Shown in pieces: positions 45,188 through 58,800 of a stretch of 64,000 bases of DNA (the stretch's first letter is position 1; every line of letters begins with the position of its first letter). Made by a program: the position numbers and the translations under genes. The DNA lies in the NCBI GenBank assembly GCA_948146395.1, contig OX411556.1:30827056-30891055 (forward strand), read 5' to 3'. Source of the DNA: Fragum whitleyi. Lineage: Eukaryota; Mollusca; Bivalvia; Cardiida; Cardiidae. The notes below the pieces were generated by a model, which ran no database searches, had not been told where the DNA came from, and worked only from the letters and a program-made list of their open reading frames with translations.

Positions 45188-47151
45188 AAGTTCAAATGTT
45201 AAAATAGACCTTAAGTACTACCCTCTCCCCCTGTTGCTCCGCACCTCTTGGCCCAACAATCATAATAGCTGTTTAAATTAGGTTCTATGAGCTGATTATC
45301 TTATATCAAATGAAAAAGCTGTAGGAATTCTGGTTCAGTAGAATTTTTAACAAGTGTTAAATTTACCACAAAGAACTACCCTCTCCCCTTGGGTCTCTGC
45401 CCCTGGTCACAAAACAATCATGACTATATCTTTTTTGATTAAAGTATATGAGCTGATGACTCATGCCAAATTTAGAGCCTGTAAGATTCCTACTTCATCA
45501 TCAGAAGATGGTTTAAAATTTCAAAATTGACCCGAATTCTACCCTCTTTCCCAATGCTCTTTACATGGTAGCCAAAACATTCATGGTTATAGCTATGTAA
45601 AATAGGGTCTATGAGCTGATCCTCTGTGTCAAATATAAAGGTTGTAGGGATTCTGGTTCAGAAGAAGAAGGTTATGGATTTAAAAAAAAATAACAAAGCA
45701 CTACCCCCCCTAGGGGCTCCTCACCTGGTGGCCCTACAGTAATGATTTTAGCTATTCTAATTATGGTCCATATGCTGATCATCCTTGTCATTTTTCAAGT
45801 CTGAAGGGCACATTGTTTATTAGAAGAAGAAGGTTAAAGATTAAGAATTGCTCTGAAAAGCTACCATCCCGCCCCCTGGTGCTCTGCACCTGGTGGCCAA
45901 ACATTCATGATTTTAGCTATTTCAGATAGGGTCTATGAGCTGATCAGTCATGTCAAATATAAAGGCTGTACAGTTTCTGGTTCATAAGAAGTAGACAGTC
46001 AAAGATTTCAAAATTTTCAACAAAGCACTAACCCCTCCCCCCAGATGATCTGCACCTGGTGACCCAACAGTCATGATTTTAATTATTTTAATTAAGGTTT
46101 ACAAGCTGATTATCCATGCCAATTTTCAAGTCTGCAGGGCTCCTGGTTCCGAAGAAGAAGAAGGTTAAAGATTTCAAACTTTACCCAAAGTACTACCCCC
46201 TCTCCCCTGGAGCTCCACACCTGGTGGGCCAACAGATATGATTTTAGCTATTTTAATTTAAGTCTATGAACTGATCATCCATGCCAAGTTTCAAGTCTGT
46301 AGGGCTCCTGGTTCCGAAGAAGAAGAAGGTTAAAGACTACAAAATTTACCCAAAGTACTACCCCCTCTCCCCTGGTGCTCTGCACCTGGTGGCCCAACAG
46401 ATATGATTTAAGCTATTTAAATTCAGGTCTATGAATTGATCATCCATGCCAATTTTCAAGTCTGTAGGGCTCCTGGTTCCGAAGAAGAAGGAGGTTAAAG
46501 ATTACAAAATTTACCCAAAGTACTACCCCTCCCCCCTGGTGCTCTGCACCTGGTGGCCCAACAGATATGATTTTAGCTATTTTGATTCAGGTCTAAGAAT
46601 TGATCATCCATGCCAATTTTCAAGTCTGTAGGGCTCCTGGTTCCGAAGAAGAAGAAGGCTAAAGATTACAAAATTTACCCAAAGTACTACCCCCTCACCC
46701 CTGGGGCTCTGCACCTGGTGGCCAAAAAGATATGATTTTAGCTATTTTAATTTAAGTCTATGAACTGATCATCCATGCCAAGTTAATTTAGGTCTATGAA
46801 CTGATCATCCATGCCAAATTTTAAGTCTCTAGGACTCCTGGTTGAGAAGAAGAAGAATTTTTAAGATTTTCTTAAAATTTCACCTTTGGTTGCCATAGCA
46901 ACCAGGATTTTTCATGGATTTCAATTCTTTTAGCTATTTTGGAAGGGGACCACCTAAGGAACATTTCTGTAAAATTTGGTGTTAATTAACCCAGTAGTTT
47001 AGGAGGAGATGTCGTTTAAAGAAATTGTTGACGGACGCCGGACGACGGACGACGACCGACGACCGGACGACCGACGACCGACGGACGGACGCCGGACGAA
47101 AGGTGATCACAATAGCTCACATGCGCACTTCGTGCTCAGGTGAGCTAAAAA
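45188..47151 (+). mobile_element. Long tandem-core element abutting the previous one
   Basis: About eleven ~165-bp units (TGATCATCCATGCC at 46272, 46437, 46601 and 46766; CTCTGCACCTGGTGGCCxAAC in most). A GACGGACGCCGGACGACGG microsatellite (47031-47098) and the right terminus GCACTTCGTGCTCAGGTGAG, then CTAAAAA, follow. The units become more alike toward the right. It has no left terminus of its own, so it may share that of 44628. Confidence 0.7.
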
Positions 47152-47159
47152 AGTTGAAC

Positions 47160-48000
47160 ATTTAGTAGATGTTTCAAAAATACAATACAAGAAAAACTTG
47201 GCAATTTATCCAATTTGTGACAGACTTCGATAGCTATTTCAAGCTAAATGTCAAATCATTGATGAAAATACCATTGTGATTACCTTCTTTTGACATAAGC
47301 ATGAAACGTTTAAATAACCAGGGATACTCTTTCATTTCCTGCAAATTTGTTGCTTTCCTCACATTTTCCGGTGACTGTTTGTTTTACCGAAACGAAGTGT
47401 TAAATGTACTCTTCCGATCCGTTTGCATTCGAGCTCCTAAGGCTGGTTATCCTTTTCAAGAGTTGTTCTTTTTGAATTAGGGACATCATGAAAAATGGGG
47501 TTAATAATGAATTGACATTAGAAAATATAAAAAAAAAGGAATAGACAAGTATAATCATTGGTTATCATCAAAAAAGACGAAAGAAAAGCAGAGCAATGTA
47601 TGTTGTTATTTTAATTGTCTTGTGACGACGTTTCGTTAACAAGATATTACATAATTACGAATAACAAAGAAATATTAAATTTCAACAAATTAAACAATCT
47701 TTTCTTTCTCTCTTTTTTTCATTTTTTTCTTTTTTCTCTCTTTTCTTTCCTTCTATCATACTTTCTTCTTTCTTTCTTTTCTTTCTAAATTTTTTCTTTC
47801 TTTCTTTCTTTCGATCTCTTTTCTTTCCTTAATTCATTCGCTCTTTCTTTCTCATAAGACTTTAAAACAACACTGAATAACAACATTTAAACACAAAGTA
47901 GAACAACCGCCTTACCCCACCAACCTTATCTAAAACACAAGATTTCTATATACTCTTTTTACGCAATTTTTCGTTTATCATATGGCATCGTGTTCCGCTA
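47160..48000. other. Intergenic with pyrimidine-rich simple sequence
   Basis: 47699-47850 is a CTTT/TTTC-rich microsatellite-like tract. The rest is AT-rich without a recognised feature. Confidence 0.6.
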
Positions 48001-48001
48001 T

Positions 48002-49677
48002 GACGTCGCGCACGGTAATGCGGCACTAAAATGTAACGTCAAAAAAGCGAACGTCGATTGTGTAGCGTCTAGAGTGTTTTTTTGTTTTGTTTTTTTTTTT
48101 TTTTTCAGAAAAATTTGACGTTATCATTATATTGCTCACTCTTTCTACAGCTATAGCAATGTCAGAATATATAGTCATCATTAAAAAATCAAAACTAGCC
48201 CCTATCCCTCGCGAAGAATACAAAAGGTCATATTATTTTCAACTTCGCATAAATGTTTAGACATGCGAATACTGTATTAAGCCATTTGTAGAGTTAGGCT
48301 TATTTCCACTCAAAATATGAAGAAGTATTTGGCTAGACGCTTTTTTAAACATTATTTATGTTATAATGTAGAGGTAAATCTGACATTATGAAATATTCAC
48401 CCTATTTTCATTGCAATGATCAATTCGAACCAACATCAGCTTGTTCATAAAAGGTGATGCCATCAACACATGCATTTTCGTAAAAGGAATATTACGCCCC
48501 CCCCCCCCCCCCTTCTTTTTGAATGTTCGAAAAAATTTATTACATTTTGCTAAGTTTGCTTCGAACTCACTATTCTTGGGTCTTTAGAACAACAAGTTAC
48601 AGTCCGAGAATACAAGTCTTTGCGAAAAATGTATCAAATATTCTTTTTTACTATCCGAAATTAACATGAGCGATTTCGGGCAATATTGGCCTCTTGTTTA
48701 TATGTAATTCTTCCCTTCCCCTACTCACATCGACACTTCCACACAAATATTCTTCTCGCATGATATTACGCTTTCTTTTTCTTTTTCTCCCCTTGAATTG
48801 CGGATTTATTCTACTCTGTATTCGTCTGAAGGCGCGTCGGTTTTATAATTCAACGAATCAAACATAACGTCGTTGTAAGAAAATGCGCGTTTTTTAGAAA
48901 TCGTTCCACACGAACTAATATCAATATCTCTTTTATTTGTAATTATTTTTTCATGAAATTTTAATATGATTTATAAGAGAAAAATAATATTTCTTAGCTC
49001 TAATTAAATTATCGTATGAATAAAGGAACTGTTTTTTTTAAGCGTATTAAGAATGGAAAAAACAGTTTTATATCAGCCTAAAAAAATTCGTTCCACACGA
49101 ATTTCGGCTTATCAATTTTCCGATTGAAACTCAAATTGATATCTATTTACATATTTAAGAAAAACAGAAAAATAATATTTTTAATTTTAAGATTGGTTGC
49201 GATTGAACCATTTTTAATTAAAATATAAAAGAAAATCGTCATTTTTTCGGCGTCCTAAAGTTTAATGTTACGCTTCACGTTTTGTTAAACATAAAGCGGT
49301 ATTTTTCTTATTTGTGGTTAGATTTCGATTTCCGTTGGTAAAATTGTTGGATGTCTTGTCAGTTTAGATTTGATGCACTTTCAAGCAGTTGAAACATTAT
49401 TAAACTGTAAGAAATATAAGATGTGTATCTTCCGGTGATGCTTTTTTGTTACATGTTACACGCGTTTTTTCACTTAAATTACAAATTGGAACTCCTTTTT
49501 ACGAAATCAGACGAAAATAGTTTGCAAAAAAAGTTTGATTTTTAAATTGGCCATGATTTAAGCGTTATTTAGATATAAGGTATATGGATGGTGCGACCAA
49601 GGAGTCTTGTTATGATAGGTTTTAAAACACAGAGGGAGGCGTTTATTAAAAAGTGCCGCATTACCGTGCGCGACGTC
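48002..49677. mobile_element. 1.68-kb TIR DNA element, non-coding
   Basis: A perfect 26-bp inverted repeat beginning GACGTCGCGCACGGTAATGC lies at 48002-48027 and 49652-49677. TAT directly flanks both ends and may be a 3-bp target duplication, as in PIF/Harbinger elements. The interior is AT-rich with a run of 16 C (48497-48512) and a repeated CGTTCCACACGAA word (48902, 49089). No transposase frame, so presumably moved in trans. Confidence 0.75.
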
Positions 49678-49783
49678 TATGTATAGGTAGATTTTGCGCG
49701 TTGAGTCGTGAAATCTTCCTTTAACCTTTAGATTCCCGAGCTATTTGTCAAAAAGGTAAAACAGGTTAAAGCAAAACACTTAA

Positions 49784-50038
49784 TTTGTTTGAATGGGTTT
49801 TACGCCGCTTTCAACAATTTCGCAGTTATATCGCGGCGGCCGGAGCACCTAACAATGGATTCCTGGTATTTCTTTCACCTGTACTACCATTACACCCTTT
49901 CCTAGCCTCCGACTGCTATCTCACATAGGTTTACGATTATCTACCCATTGGTGAGAGACAAACGTCGGAAAGGATATTTGCCGCCACCGGGGATCGAACC
50001 CACGACTTCCAGATTGGAAGTCTTATGCCTAACAAACT
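49784..50038 (-). mobile_element. SINE, 5'-truncated in the tRNA head, 13-bp target duplication
   Basis: GCAAAACACTTAA flanks both sides (49771-49783 and 50039-50051). Same family as 43794. The copy starts inside the tRNA head, keeping box B but losing box A, so it is dead on arrival. Confidence 0.9.
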
Positions 50039-50051
50039 GCAAAACACTTAA

Positions 50052-51390
50052 AAAAAGTTACAATTTACTAAGAAACGAAAGTCAATGCTTGTCTTAAATC
50101 TTAAGGTTTACTCATAACTTTACTTTTATAATCAAATACATGTATTAATTAATATTATATGTCGGTTATTAATTGTTGTTTAAGCATTTTTTCTCTGACA
50201 AAGGTCAAATTCGGGTCAAATAAACTAAGGTATATATGAAAAAACGGTACTATAAAATGAGTTACATGTTTCATGCAATACCGATTCAGTCGAATAAGTC
50301 GTTTTTATCCACTTTTTTCTGACTAGTATGGTTTAAATTTCATTAACAAATCGATAAGAATTCATCACTTCGTGATATTCTGCGAAATATATATCTTAAG
50401 ACAATAGAATTTTTGAGATTTTTTATATCACACCTAAAAATTACAAATATCTACTATGAGATGTTTTATCATACCGGTAAATCAATAAAAATCGTTTTTA
50501 AAAATCACAACGCTTTTGAGTTAACGCATTGCAACAAAATTTGCTCATAAGAAAAAAGCAAGATCCTGCATTATTTCAACTCTATGGTCTTACATCATTT
50601 TAGAAAAAGTGTTAGGTATTACGGACAGGCTTGAAGCGAGTAAACCTTAATTTTCTTTTTTCTCCCCCTTACGGTTCCATGTGCAGTAGGGTAACCCGTC
50701 ACGTGAAAAGGGACCGTCTCGGAAGTGCGTAAATTGTCGACCCTTGTCACTGACTAGGTCGAAACTTTTCACTCTTAACTAATTTTCTGATTGTAGAATA
50801 ACCAATCTGCCTTCACGTGAAAGAATTTTCGGAACGCGACCTCCTGTTCTAGTACCATTTTTTTCAATTATTTATGGTACGAAGTTCAAAGAAGGTCTCT
50901 CTTCGCGTGACGCGTCACAAATCTTTATATACCTTTCAAGTAAGAATAAAAAGACAAACCAGATTTTTCTAAGGATAATCTGTTTTTTCAATTCCCACCA
51001 AGAACAGCGTCAAAATTACATTGAAAATTGGTTTTGAATTAATTAGTCGCGTGTTAAGGGTACATTTCATTAGACAAGATTATGACGTCACTGTCTGGTT
51101 TTCGAAGTCCTCGCCTATTATGACCATAAGCCACGTAGCTCACATATTCGAGCGGGTTGTTAGAATATGCGTTATAATATTTCTAATTTAAACTGAATAT
51201 GTGGCTTTTATTGGCGGAAAAAATAGGACGATCGGTAAGATGTTTTATTTCCATAATTGAAAACGTCATTTTCTTGATTCTTTTCGCAATGATTTTGTTT
51301 TAAGTTCAACATAGTCTGATAGGTCAAAATCATTAACAAATGATAAAACTCTAGATGGTGTCTAAGGCCTTGCGTATTGCTTTCACATAA
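50052..51390. other. Intergenic; dispersed repeat at 50690-50950
   Basis: The repeat CACGTGAAAAGGGACC ... CTTCACGTGAAAGAATTTTC matches the 35530-35790 family on the other strand. Nothing else was recognised. Confidence 0.4.
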
Positions 51391-51394
51391 ACTT

Positions 51395-51478
51395 CTTCGC
51401 AAACCAAGGGTCCTAACTCCACTATGTTTCTAAGGAACATATCGGAGTTATCGGAGTAAAAAATCTTGGCTTGCGAAG
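51395..51478. repeat. Foldback hairpin
   Basis: CTTCGCAAACCAAG pairs with CTTGGCTTGCGAAG, with an inner pairing of TCCTAACTCC and GGAGTTATCGG. Probably a small foldback element. Confidence 0.55.
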
Positions 51479-51539
51479 ATGCCAAAAAAGTTTACCAAGA
51501 ATTTTAATAATAATAGTTATTCATAAATAACATGTATAT

Positions 51540-51897
51540 ATAAAACACCGACTTAGTGTTTTGTATGTAAAAAAATTTCTAACGAGGTTGGGAGAATTGA
51601 TAATTGTCGAGGCTTTGCCGAGACAATTATCAATTCATGATAATTGTCGACACTGTGCTGAGACTATTATCATTCCTCACAACCAAGTTAGATATTTTTT
51701 CATACAATACACTAAGTATGTTTTATATTTATCTTATTACCTAAATTTGTCAAGTTTTCGTCGATGTTTCTTACTGAAATGCAAAATTCTAAAAATAACC
51801 GCATTAAATCATTGTTTTAAAGATAACTATGTGATATCAAATAAAATATCATACGGGATGTTATCACACGGATATTTCTATAGTTATAAGATAAATA
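51540..51897 (-). mobile_element. Foldback repeat, family F3 copy 2
   Basis: Inverted relative to 3739-4062. The hairpin GGGAGAATTGATAATTGTCG / CGACACTGTGCTGAGAC lies at the left, and the ACACGGATATTTCTATAGTT and ATAAGATAAA end at the right. Confidence 0.6.
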
Positions 51898-52573
51898 AGA
51901 ATGGTTAACGCTTTTTGAAATTAGGGTTACGCAGTACGAAATTTCTTTTGAAAGTGTCTAAATGAAAAAAGTGAAATGTCATCCATATGGTTGGAACTCT
52001 CCAAGCAGGGCTTATATATAGAGCGAGAAAGAAATGCACAAAATAACGTTTTTCATTGTGTTGGTTGACTTATATTACATTTTTCACTTTATATGTAGGA
52101 CGGGTGATAACTCTATGTTTAGTTCTTAAGAGTGTGTTATTCATTTTTTCACTGTCTAGCACCGTTAAAATTAAAAACACAAGAGAAATGATCAGGCATT
52201 CTCTAATTCCATCAATTGTCTTTCTTGTGGACACTCCTGGAATGTAAAAAATAAAGTAAAAAATAAAGACAAATACGACAATACCTTTAAATAATTATTA
52301 GAAAAAAACATACAAAAAAGAGTATTCAATCAAATCATTCATTCGCAATTAATTGAAATAAAGGCCTACAATTCTACAAGAATGACTATATGATGCTTGT
52401 TGACCTTAATCTTCCATCGATTTGCATTGTTTTTATTGTATCCGAATCGCTTTTTTTAAAACTGAAGTGGTTTGTTTTGTCTTACAAAGGTCGGTAAGAT
52501 TGAGCTTGCAGGTATAAGATCACCATACAGACACAAATAGAGGCAAGCAAAGTTATGATTACAAATCACATCT

Positions 52574-52768
52574 TTTGTCTCTCACCAATGGGTTGATAAT
52601 CGTAGACCTATGTGAGATAGCAGCTGGAGGCTAGAAAAGGATATAATGGTAGTACTGGTGAGAGAAATACCAGGAATCCATTGTTAGGTACTCCAGCCGT
52701 CGCAATATAAATGAAAAAATGTTGAAAGCGGCGTAAAACTCCGTTTAAACAAACAAACAAACAAACAA
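52574..52768 (+). mobile_element. SINE, head-less 5'-truncated copy, 13-bp target duplication
   Basis: ACAAATCACATCT flanks both sides (52561-52573 and 52769-52781). It contains only the body (from GTCTCTCACCAATGGG) and a long CAAA-repeat tail. Confidence 0.9.
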
Positions 52769-53106
52769 ACAAATCACATCTAAAAGACTTCGTCATAACT
52801 CTTTAATGGCATTTTCACCAGCAAAGCTGCGATTCGAAGACTTTCATAAAGTTTCACAGAATGAAATATTTGCACTTTTCAATATGACCTAAATCGTGGG
52901 AGTGAAACACATCTTGTAATATTTTTGATATTACGCTGTTGACTTTACATGGGTGAAAAAATTACAAATGAGTTAATAACGTTTAGCAACGTTACGGTTT
53001 GTTATCATTTTTTTTTTTATCTAAAACAGATTAATACTCGACGAAGCCTCGTTTTCGTATTTATTTACCACTCATTCAATATCCTCCAATAACACGCCAT
53101 ACTTAC

Positions 53107-53253
53107 TTTTGCAGCCTGATTCAGATTAGAATGATGTGAAACTTGATCGATGGTAGTGTATGCGGTGATGGCGTGGCCGGAATTCGATTTTACACTGCTG
53201 CGCGTGCGCATCAATCGGTGTTGTGTGTACTTCCGGGAAATAAGAGCTATAAC
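53107..53253 (-). CDS. GPCR exon: start of cytoplasmic tail
   Basis: 147 nt, 49 codons, acceptor CATTTTAG, donor GTAAGTATG, phase 0 at both ends. Basic and Ser/Thr-rich (RTRSSVKSNSG), consistent with a phosphorylated tail. A further 3' exon with the stop codon must exist. Confidence 0.85.
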
Positions 53254-55759
53254 CTAAAATGTAAAAGAGTTTAAGTTTTTATTTCAGATTAATTTCAGTT
53301 TGATCTTTCTTTTTACCTAATTCAGAGAAGTGGAAGAATTTTTAAGACTATTTGGTGTAATGCATTCATCACAATCTGTGTTTGCAAACTTTAAAATAGG
53401 ATTACGCTTTTATCTTTATTCAATCCAACACGAAGGAAACAAAAATAATATCCGCCACTCGTGAAAATATAGCTTTTGTTGTTAACTCAATAAAATATAG
53501 ATCGATCTTACACTGAACAACCGATTATCCTCAATTTCTTCATTTAAGAACATTCTTAATTGAGAATGAATAAAATTATAATCTCGGGCTCTCGGACCCG
53601 TTTCTAAACATCTTTCGAACAAATTAATCGTAGGTCAAATTCTCAAATCGTACCTGGCGATTTCATTCATTGTAAGATTCTGCCTTGCAATATCTCATTG
53701 GAATCGTCCTTAGAAGACGATTCAAATGAGATGATGCATGGCAGAATTCCATATTAAGTTACCACTGTTGAAGCATCTTTAATTGTTGGACTTACGCAAA
53801 TAATGATCGCAAGATGTTTAGTAAAACAGGCCCCTGATGTTTAAGCAGCCTTTTAAACATGACACTTACCTCGCCATTACAGAAACAATACATCACTGAT
53901 ACGAATGTACCCTGAAAAATAAACCAAAATTGGATCGACCTATCCTAAGTTTACGTCGACACATCAAAACTTCAATTGGTTACATCGTGAAATTGACTTT
54001 CACTTGGGGCAAAACTATTTTAAATCATTCTCTCAGCGCTAAATTCAATAAAATTCAAAACACTCACTCCAATGACTCGAAAACGCCCGGAATCATTCAA
54101 AACACTTCGAATTTTTAAGAGCGATACACATTTCATTCAAATTGAAACATCATCGACGATTTTATTGGCTGACGAGGATTTAAAAGAGCCTGATTGTGAA
54201 GACACACAAGCATAATGGAAGGTAATAGAATATCTCTATTTTCGTTTCTCGTCTCAATCTTACTAAAACATTATCCTCTCACTCATTCAATTACAATTAT
54301 AAATTTACCCCAAAATCTTATCCGTGTCAATGTCAAGATGTTTTCGGCAGTACGATAATGTTCTTTTCGCAGTATAAAAAAATTTCACACAGTCACTAGG
54401 GAGAAAACGCTTTGGGAGTTCCACTACTAGTACTACATTTTAAAAGTATACTGACGTCGATTTAACGCCTCATTCACATAAAGAGGGCATTTTCTTTTTT
54501 TTTTTTTACAAAAGACGCATTGCAGTAAAAAAAAAAAAAGACGCATTGCAGGTTAGGAATTATTTATTCGCATTGAAGTAAAACATTGCAGTCCGCCTCA
54601 TCAAGAACTGATTTTGAGTCAATATTTGAAGAGGCGTTATCCAGCTTTAAAGATTGACACCCCCTATTTTAAGACAATAACGGGGTTCGCAACATTGACT
54701 AAAAGTCAAAACATCAAGTCATTGAATCATAAATATTGCACACAAAGTTTTGAGAAAACAACTTCATTTTTTTCTTGGCGAGCAAGAACAGTATAAGGTC
54801 TGTGAAGACATCTACGGAAATGTCATCCAAGGACATTCTACACGCGTTCACCATGATCAATTTGCCGAAAAGATTGCTGATAAAGGTATGGCATTGACTC
54901 AAGTATACTTGAAAAACACTGTAGTAATACGTGCCACAAATGGTTTGTCCTTATGAAAGAGACAGTGACGTTGAATGGATTTCAACGGCCTACAAAGCTT
55001 ATCTGTTCTAGTGGACCCGGGATCATCGAGACGATTTGTCGAAATAGTTCGACTTACTGATTGTCAATAAGCCCTGATCAATGCATTCGCCGAAGATTAT
55101 TTAATCAAATACTGATTACGTCAATGAAGTTTTCCGATGCGGTTGCCTCGTCGTACAAGCGTCACAAGTAGCTTACCTTGACCAAGTCTATCTTATCTTT
55201 TGCTGGCGTTTACAAGATGTGCTTATTGAACATTTGTCAGACCTGGCCCAATTTAAGGCTTTGAAACTCAATTCACGATGTCAAAAATCGTTAGATCATC
55301 TTTTTTTCATCAAAACATTACGGAATATTCCAAAGCTTCTTGCGTCAACCACTTGTATATCAATTTCAAAAGGACAAATATGAAATTTTGATTTTGAGAC
55401 AACAATGTGTAGAAGGCACATGTGATACTCAAAAACATAGTGATCACTACTCATGTTGATTGAGGTTTACCACATTCCCGAAATCGAAATCTGTTTATTT
55501 TGATTCGTGTAAAGGAAGCTATATTAAAGCTAACCTATATTTGTCAAGGTATTAAAGGCCGTACAGGAAAGAAATTTCAAATTTTCACTGGGGTTCTTGA
55601 CGCATATAGTTGTATTTGTAAATTATCAATTAAAAAAAAAACAAACTTTGGTAATATTTCCGCAATTCGTTGCATAACTTCCAATTGCACTAGGTCAGTT
55701 ATGTGATGTAAGAATCAACTTCACGCAATCTTTTAAAGTGTAAATACAAATTGAGGAAA

Positions 55760-55800
<41 letters not shown>

Positions 55801-58800
55801 TACTAGGCCCAGTTGCATATTGCATCATATGGTAAATATCTGTGTTCTTTTTCACTAAACTGTGCTCTAAAAAAATTGAGAACACGTTTTGGCGGACAAG
55901 AACAAAGTTTTGATAACATTGTGTGTCAATGTATACCTGTAATGACACGATGAGAGCGACGACCACGTGATAGAACTCGTCTAATGGATGACCCGCGGGC
56001 GGTTTGATTGGAATAAGCAAGTATTGGAGTCCCAACAGCGGTACCAATATCAGGGTTGCCCGCGTCGCTTTCCTGAAAAATATTATTACATCGAAAATTA
56101 TGGCCATTGTATTCCAGTCAGTTAACCTGAGATTTGCATGAAAAGGCTTTATGCCCACTTCACTTTACTGCATCATCAGTATGCTTACTGGTAGTTTGTA
56201 TACATCTATCTTTAAAAACCTGAAACGGGTTGACTTTAAAAGTATTAAAATGTATCCATTTCACTTCGCAAAAAATATTGACATTGCAATTGCTTCTTTG
56301 AATTCTGTGTCTATTTTTCCTACATAAATATATTCTTTTCAGTATAACACATTTTTGGCATTAATCTTTGATGTATTGCAATATATTTAAATTAATCATC
56401 AAAACTCTGACATGAGCAATTGTCCTTAATTAGACAAACGCAAGTCGATTTTACCAGATAATCCATAAACTTACAAGACTATGAAACACTTTAAACATTT
56501 TGACATTGATCTTCTACATGTATTAACAATTGATACATTTAATGAAAAATAGGCACCACAATCACTTCATTTTTCTTTCTTACCACAGAAGGAAGTACGG
56601 TCTGATTGTATTATTACAGCAATATATCTCCGATTGATTGAATGCGCACATTATTTTCGAAGCTGATTTAAACTATCAAATTATTTTTAACGACCACTTT
56701 GACTGATCAGTTGCGCTAGCACTAGCAGTTAAACATTGCATCCATTAACTTTAACCAACAATTAATTGTCACATTTAGTGTTTCGTTTCTTTAAAAAAGT
56801 ACTTACTTTTTACAGTTAATGTACTAAAATGTTCACAATTACGAATTTTTAAAACGATTATTCGGATAATGTTATTCGAAAGAAAACTTAAATGTTTCTA
56901 AAACAAACATTGTAATAAATATATAAAATGAATGGAACAGTAAAAGACACTTGCACATGAGCATATAGATGGCCATAGATTATAGTTAGTAACATCGTGC
57001 ATTCCGAAATGATTCCAATTCCATTCACTTTATCAAGTTCATGATGATGTTGCTTGCTATAATTAGGATCAAAAGGTTTGACTTATGGAACTTCACAAAT
57101 GTATGTATGAAAACTAATAGAGTTTGATATACAGTGTAATATTAAATTCCAAAGCGAGCAATGCTTTTTACAAAGCAACGTAAGAAATGCACTTTAGGAA
57201 GAATTTGACTCATACATGAAATTTTGGGAACTTTTGGCATAATCATGTAGATCTTATTAAGACTACTTTTGGATACTTCAAAAAGTATCCAGTTATAAAT
57301 TATACAGATTTTGCCTTAACTCATTCCTCATGATTATGTTCTCTGAAAATTTCAGTTAGGGAAAATACAAAGCTTATTTTGACATCGTTATATGACGGCA
57401 GGATTGCAAGGGGTGATCAAAATTACAGCAAATTTGCGCGATTGTTTGAAAGGCAGTGAGTGGGCTCTAAAATTAAATGATTTTCAATGCTTTAAGTTTT
57501 TTTTCTATGGTAGCTCTTTTTCCCTTGTAACCCCTTTTCGAGAGTCGGGCCAAATGTGAATATATGTGACATGCAGCGAACTATGCAAGTAAAAATAACT
57601 CGTTAGACCACGCTTGAAGCGAATTAGCCATTCAGAGAAGAGTATTTCAAAAATATATATCACAGATACAACTCCGAGCGTTGTATTTACAGATATACGG
57701 TGGAAGTGTGCCTTGCACGTGAATCTCGACAGGTTTCTGGGCCGAGTCGTTTCAAAAACATGACGAGCAATTTATCCAGTTTTTTTCTTTCCAAGAGACT
57801 TTCGACAGGCGCAAAAGTGCAAAACATCTGAAAATGGTAACGGAAATAGATTCATAAGTAATTTCAGCATATTCACACTTGATGAGAGTAATATCACAGC
57901 GAGATTTACTCTTTTCATTATTTAAAGGTTCGAGTAAAAAATACAGATAATGTTAGAAAAGCGTGGTCTAAGTCAGATAGAAAATCTCGTGCCTCGGTAT
58001 ATGGGAAATAGACACTCGCTTACGCTCGTGTCTATTTCCCATATACCACAGTACTCGTTTTCTATCCTTTACATAAATCAGCTCGTTATTCATTCTCTCC
58101 CGAGAGAATGTTAAAAGACTACATAACATGTAATTCAAATGAGGGGAAATCATAAACTAGTAGTTTCCTTTATCAGGCGGTGTGAGAATAGTTTTTTTTT
58201 GTATATAAAAAAGTCTGCAGTTTAAGCTATTATTTTACATTAAAAGACGTGAAAAAAACAAACGATAAAATGGAATGATATTGATATACATGTATATATT
58301 GTGCACTCGATTAATAGGAATAAGCTAATAACATGTATATCTAAAGAAGCAGATTTACCAATTTGAGAATTTTTTACTTCGATTCCAATATGGAAAAATA
58401 CTACTTAGAAGACGGGAATGCACCAGGGAGAAACCTTGTGAGCTGAAATATTCAATGTACTTTTGTAATCTAGCAATAAACAATTTCTATAATCATAGAA
58501 GTAAACAGATAATAGGTTATATATGATGGTAAAACGAGTTTTGATAAAGCTAAGAACAGTACAGATTCTATACAGTTGTAACACTGGTTTGATTTGATTC
58601 GTACTTACATTTACACTACGCAAAGCGTAAAAGCGAATCTTCATAAATTAAACCGGTAATCAATACATATTCGCTCATACTGGTAGAATTACACGAATAC
58701 GTAATCGTTGTTTTCTATTCTTTTAATATATTTTAATTGTCTTATAACTGTACAAAAATCCGCGTGATAACATCTCATGTGATAATTTTTATGATATCAC

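Noticed and set aside
47359..47436. Possible last exon of the GPCR (25 codons, stop TGA)
   Set aside because: There is an AG and an in-phase open frame, but the pyrimidine tract is weak, it lies 5.7 kb away, all three frames look equally plausible, and there is no motif to anchor it.
58585..58644. Possible GPCR exon before a GTAAGTAC donor at 58605
   Set aside because: The frame does not give a class B1 TM segment and the position lies between TM5 and TM6 exons that already join in phase.
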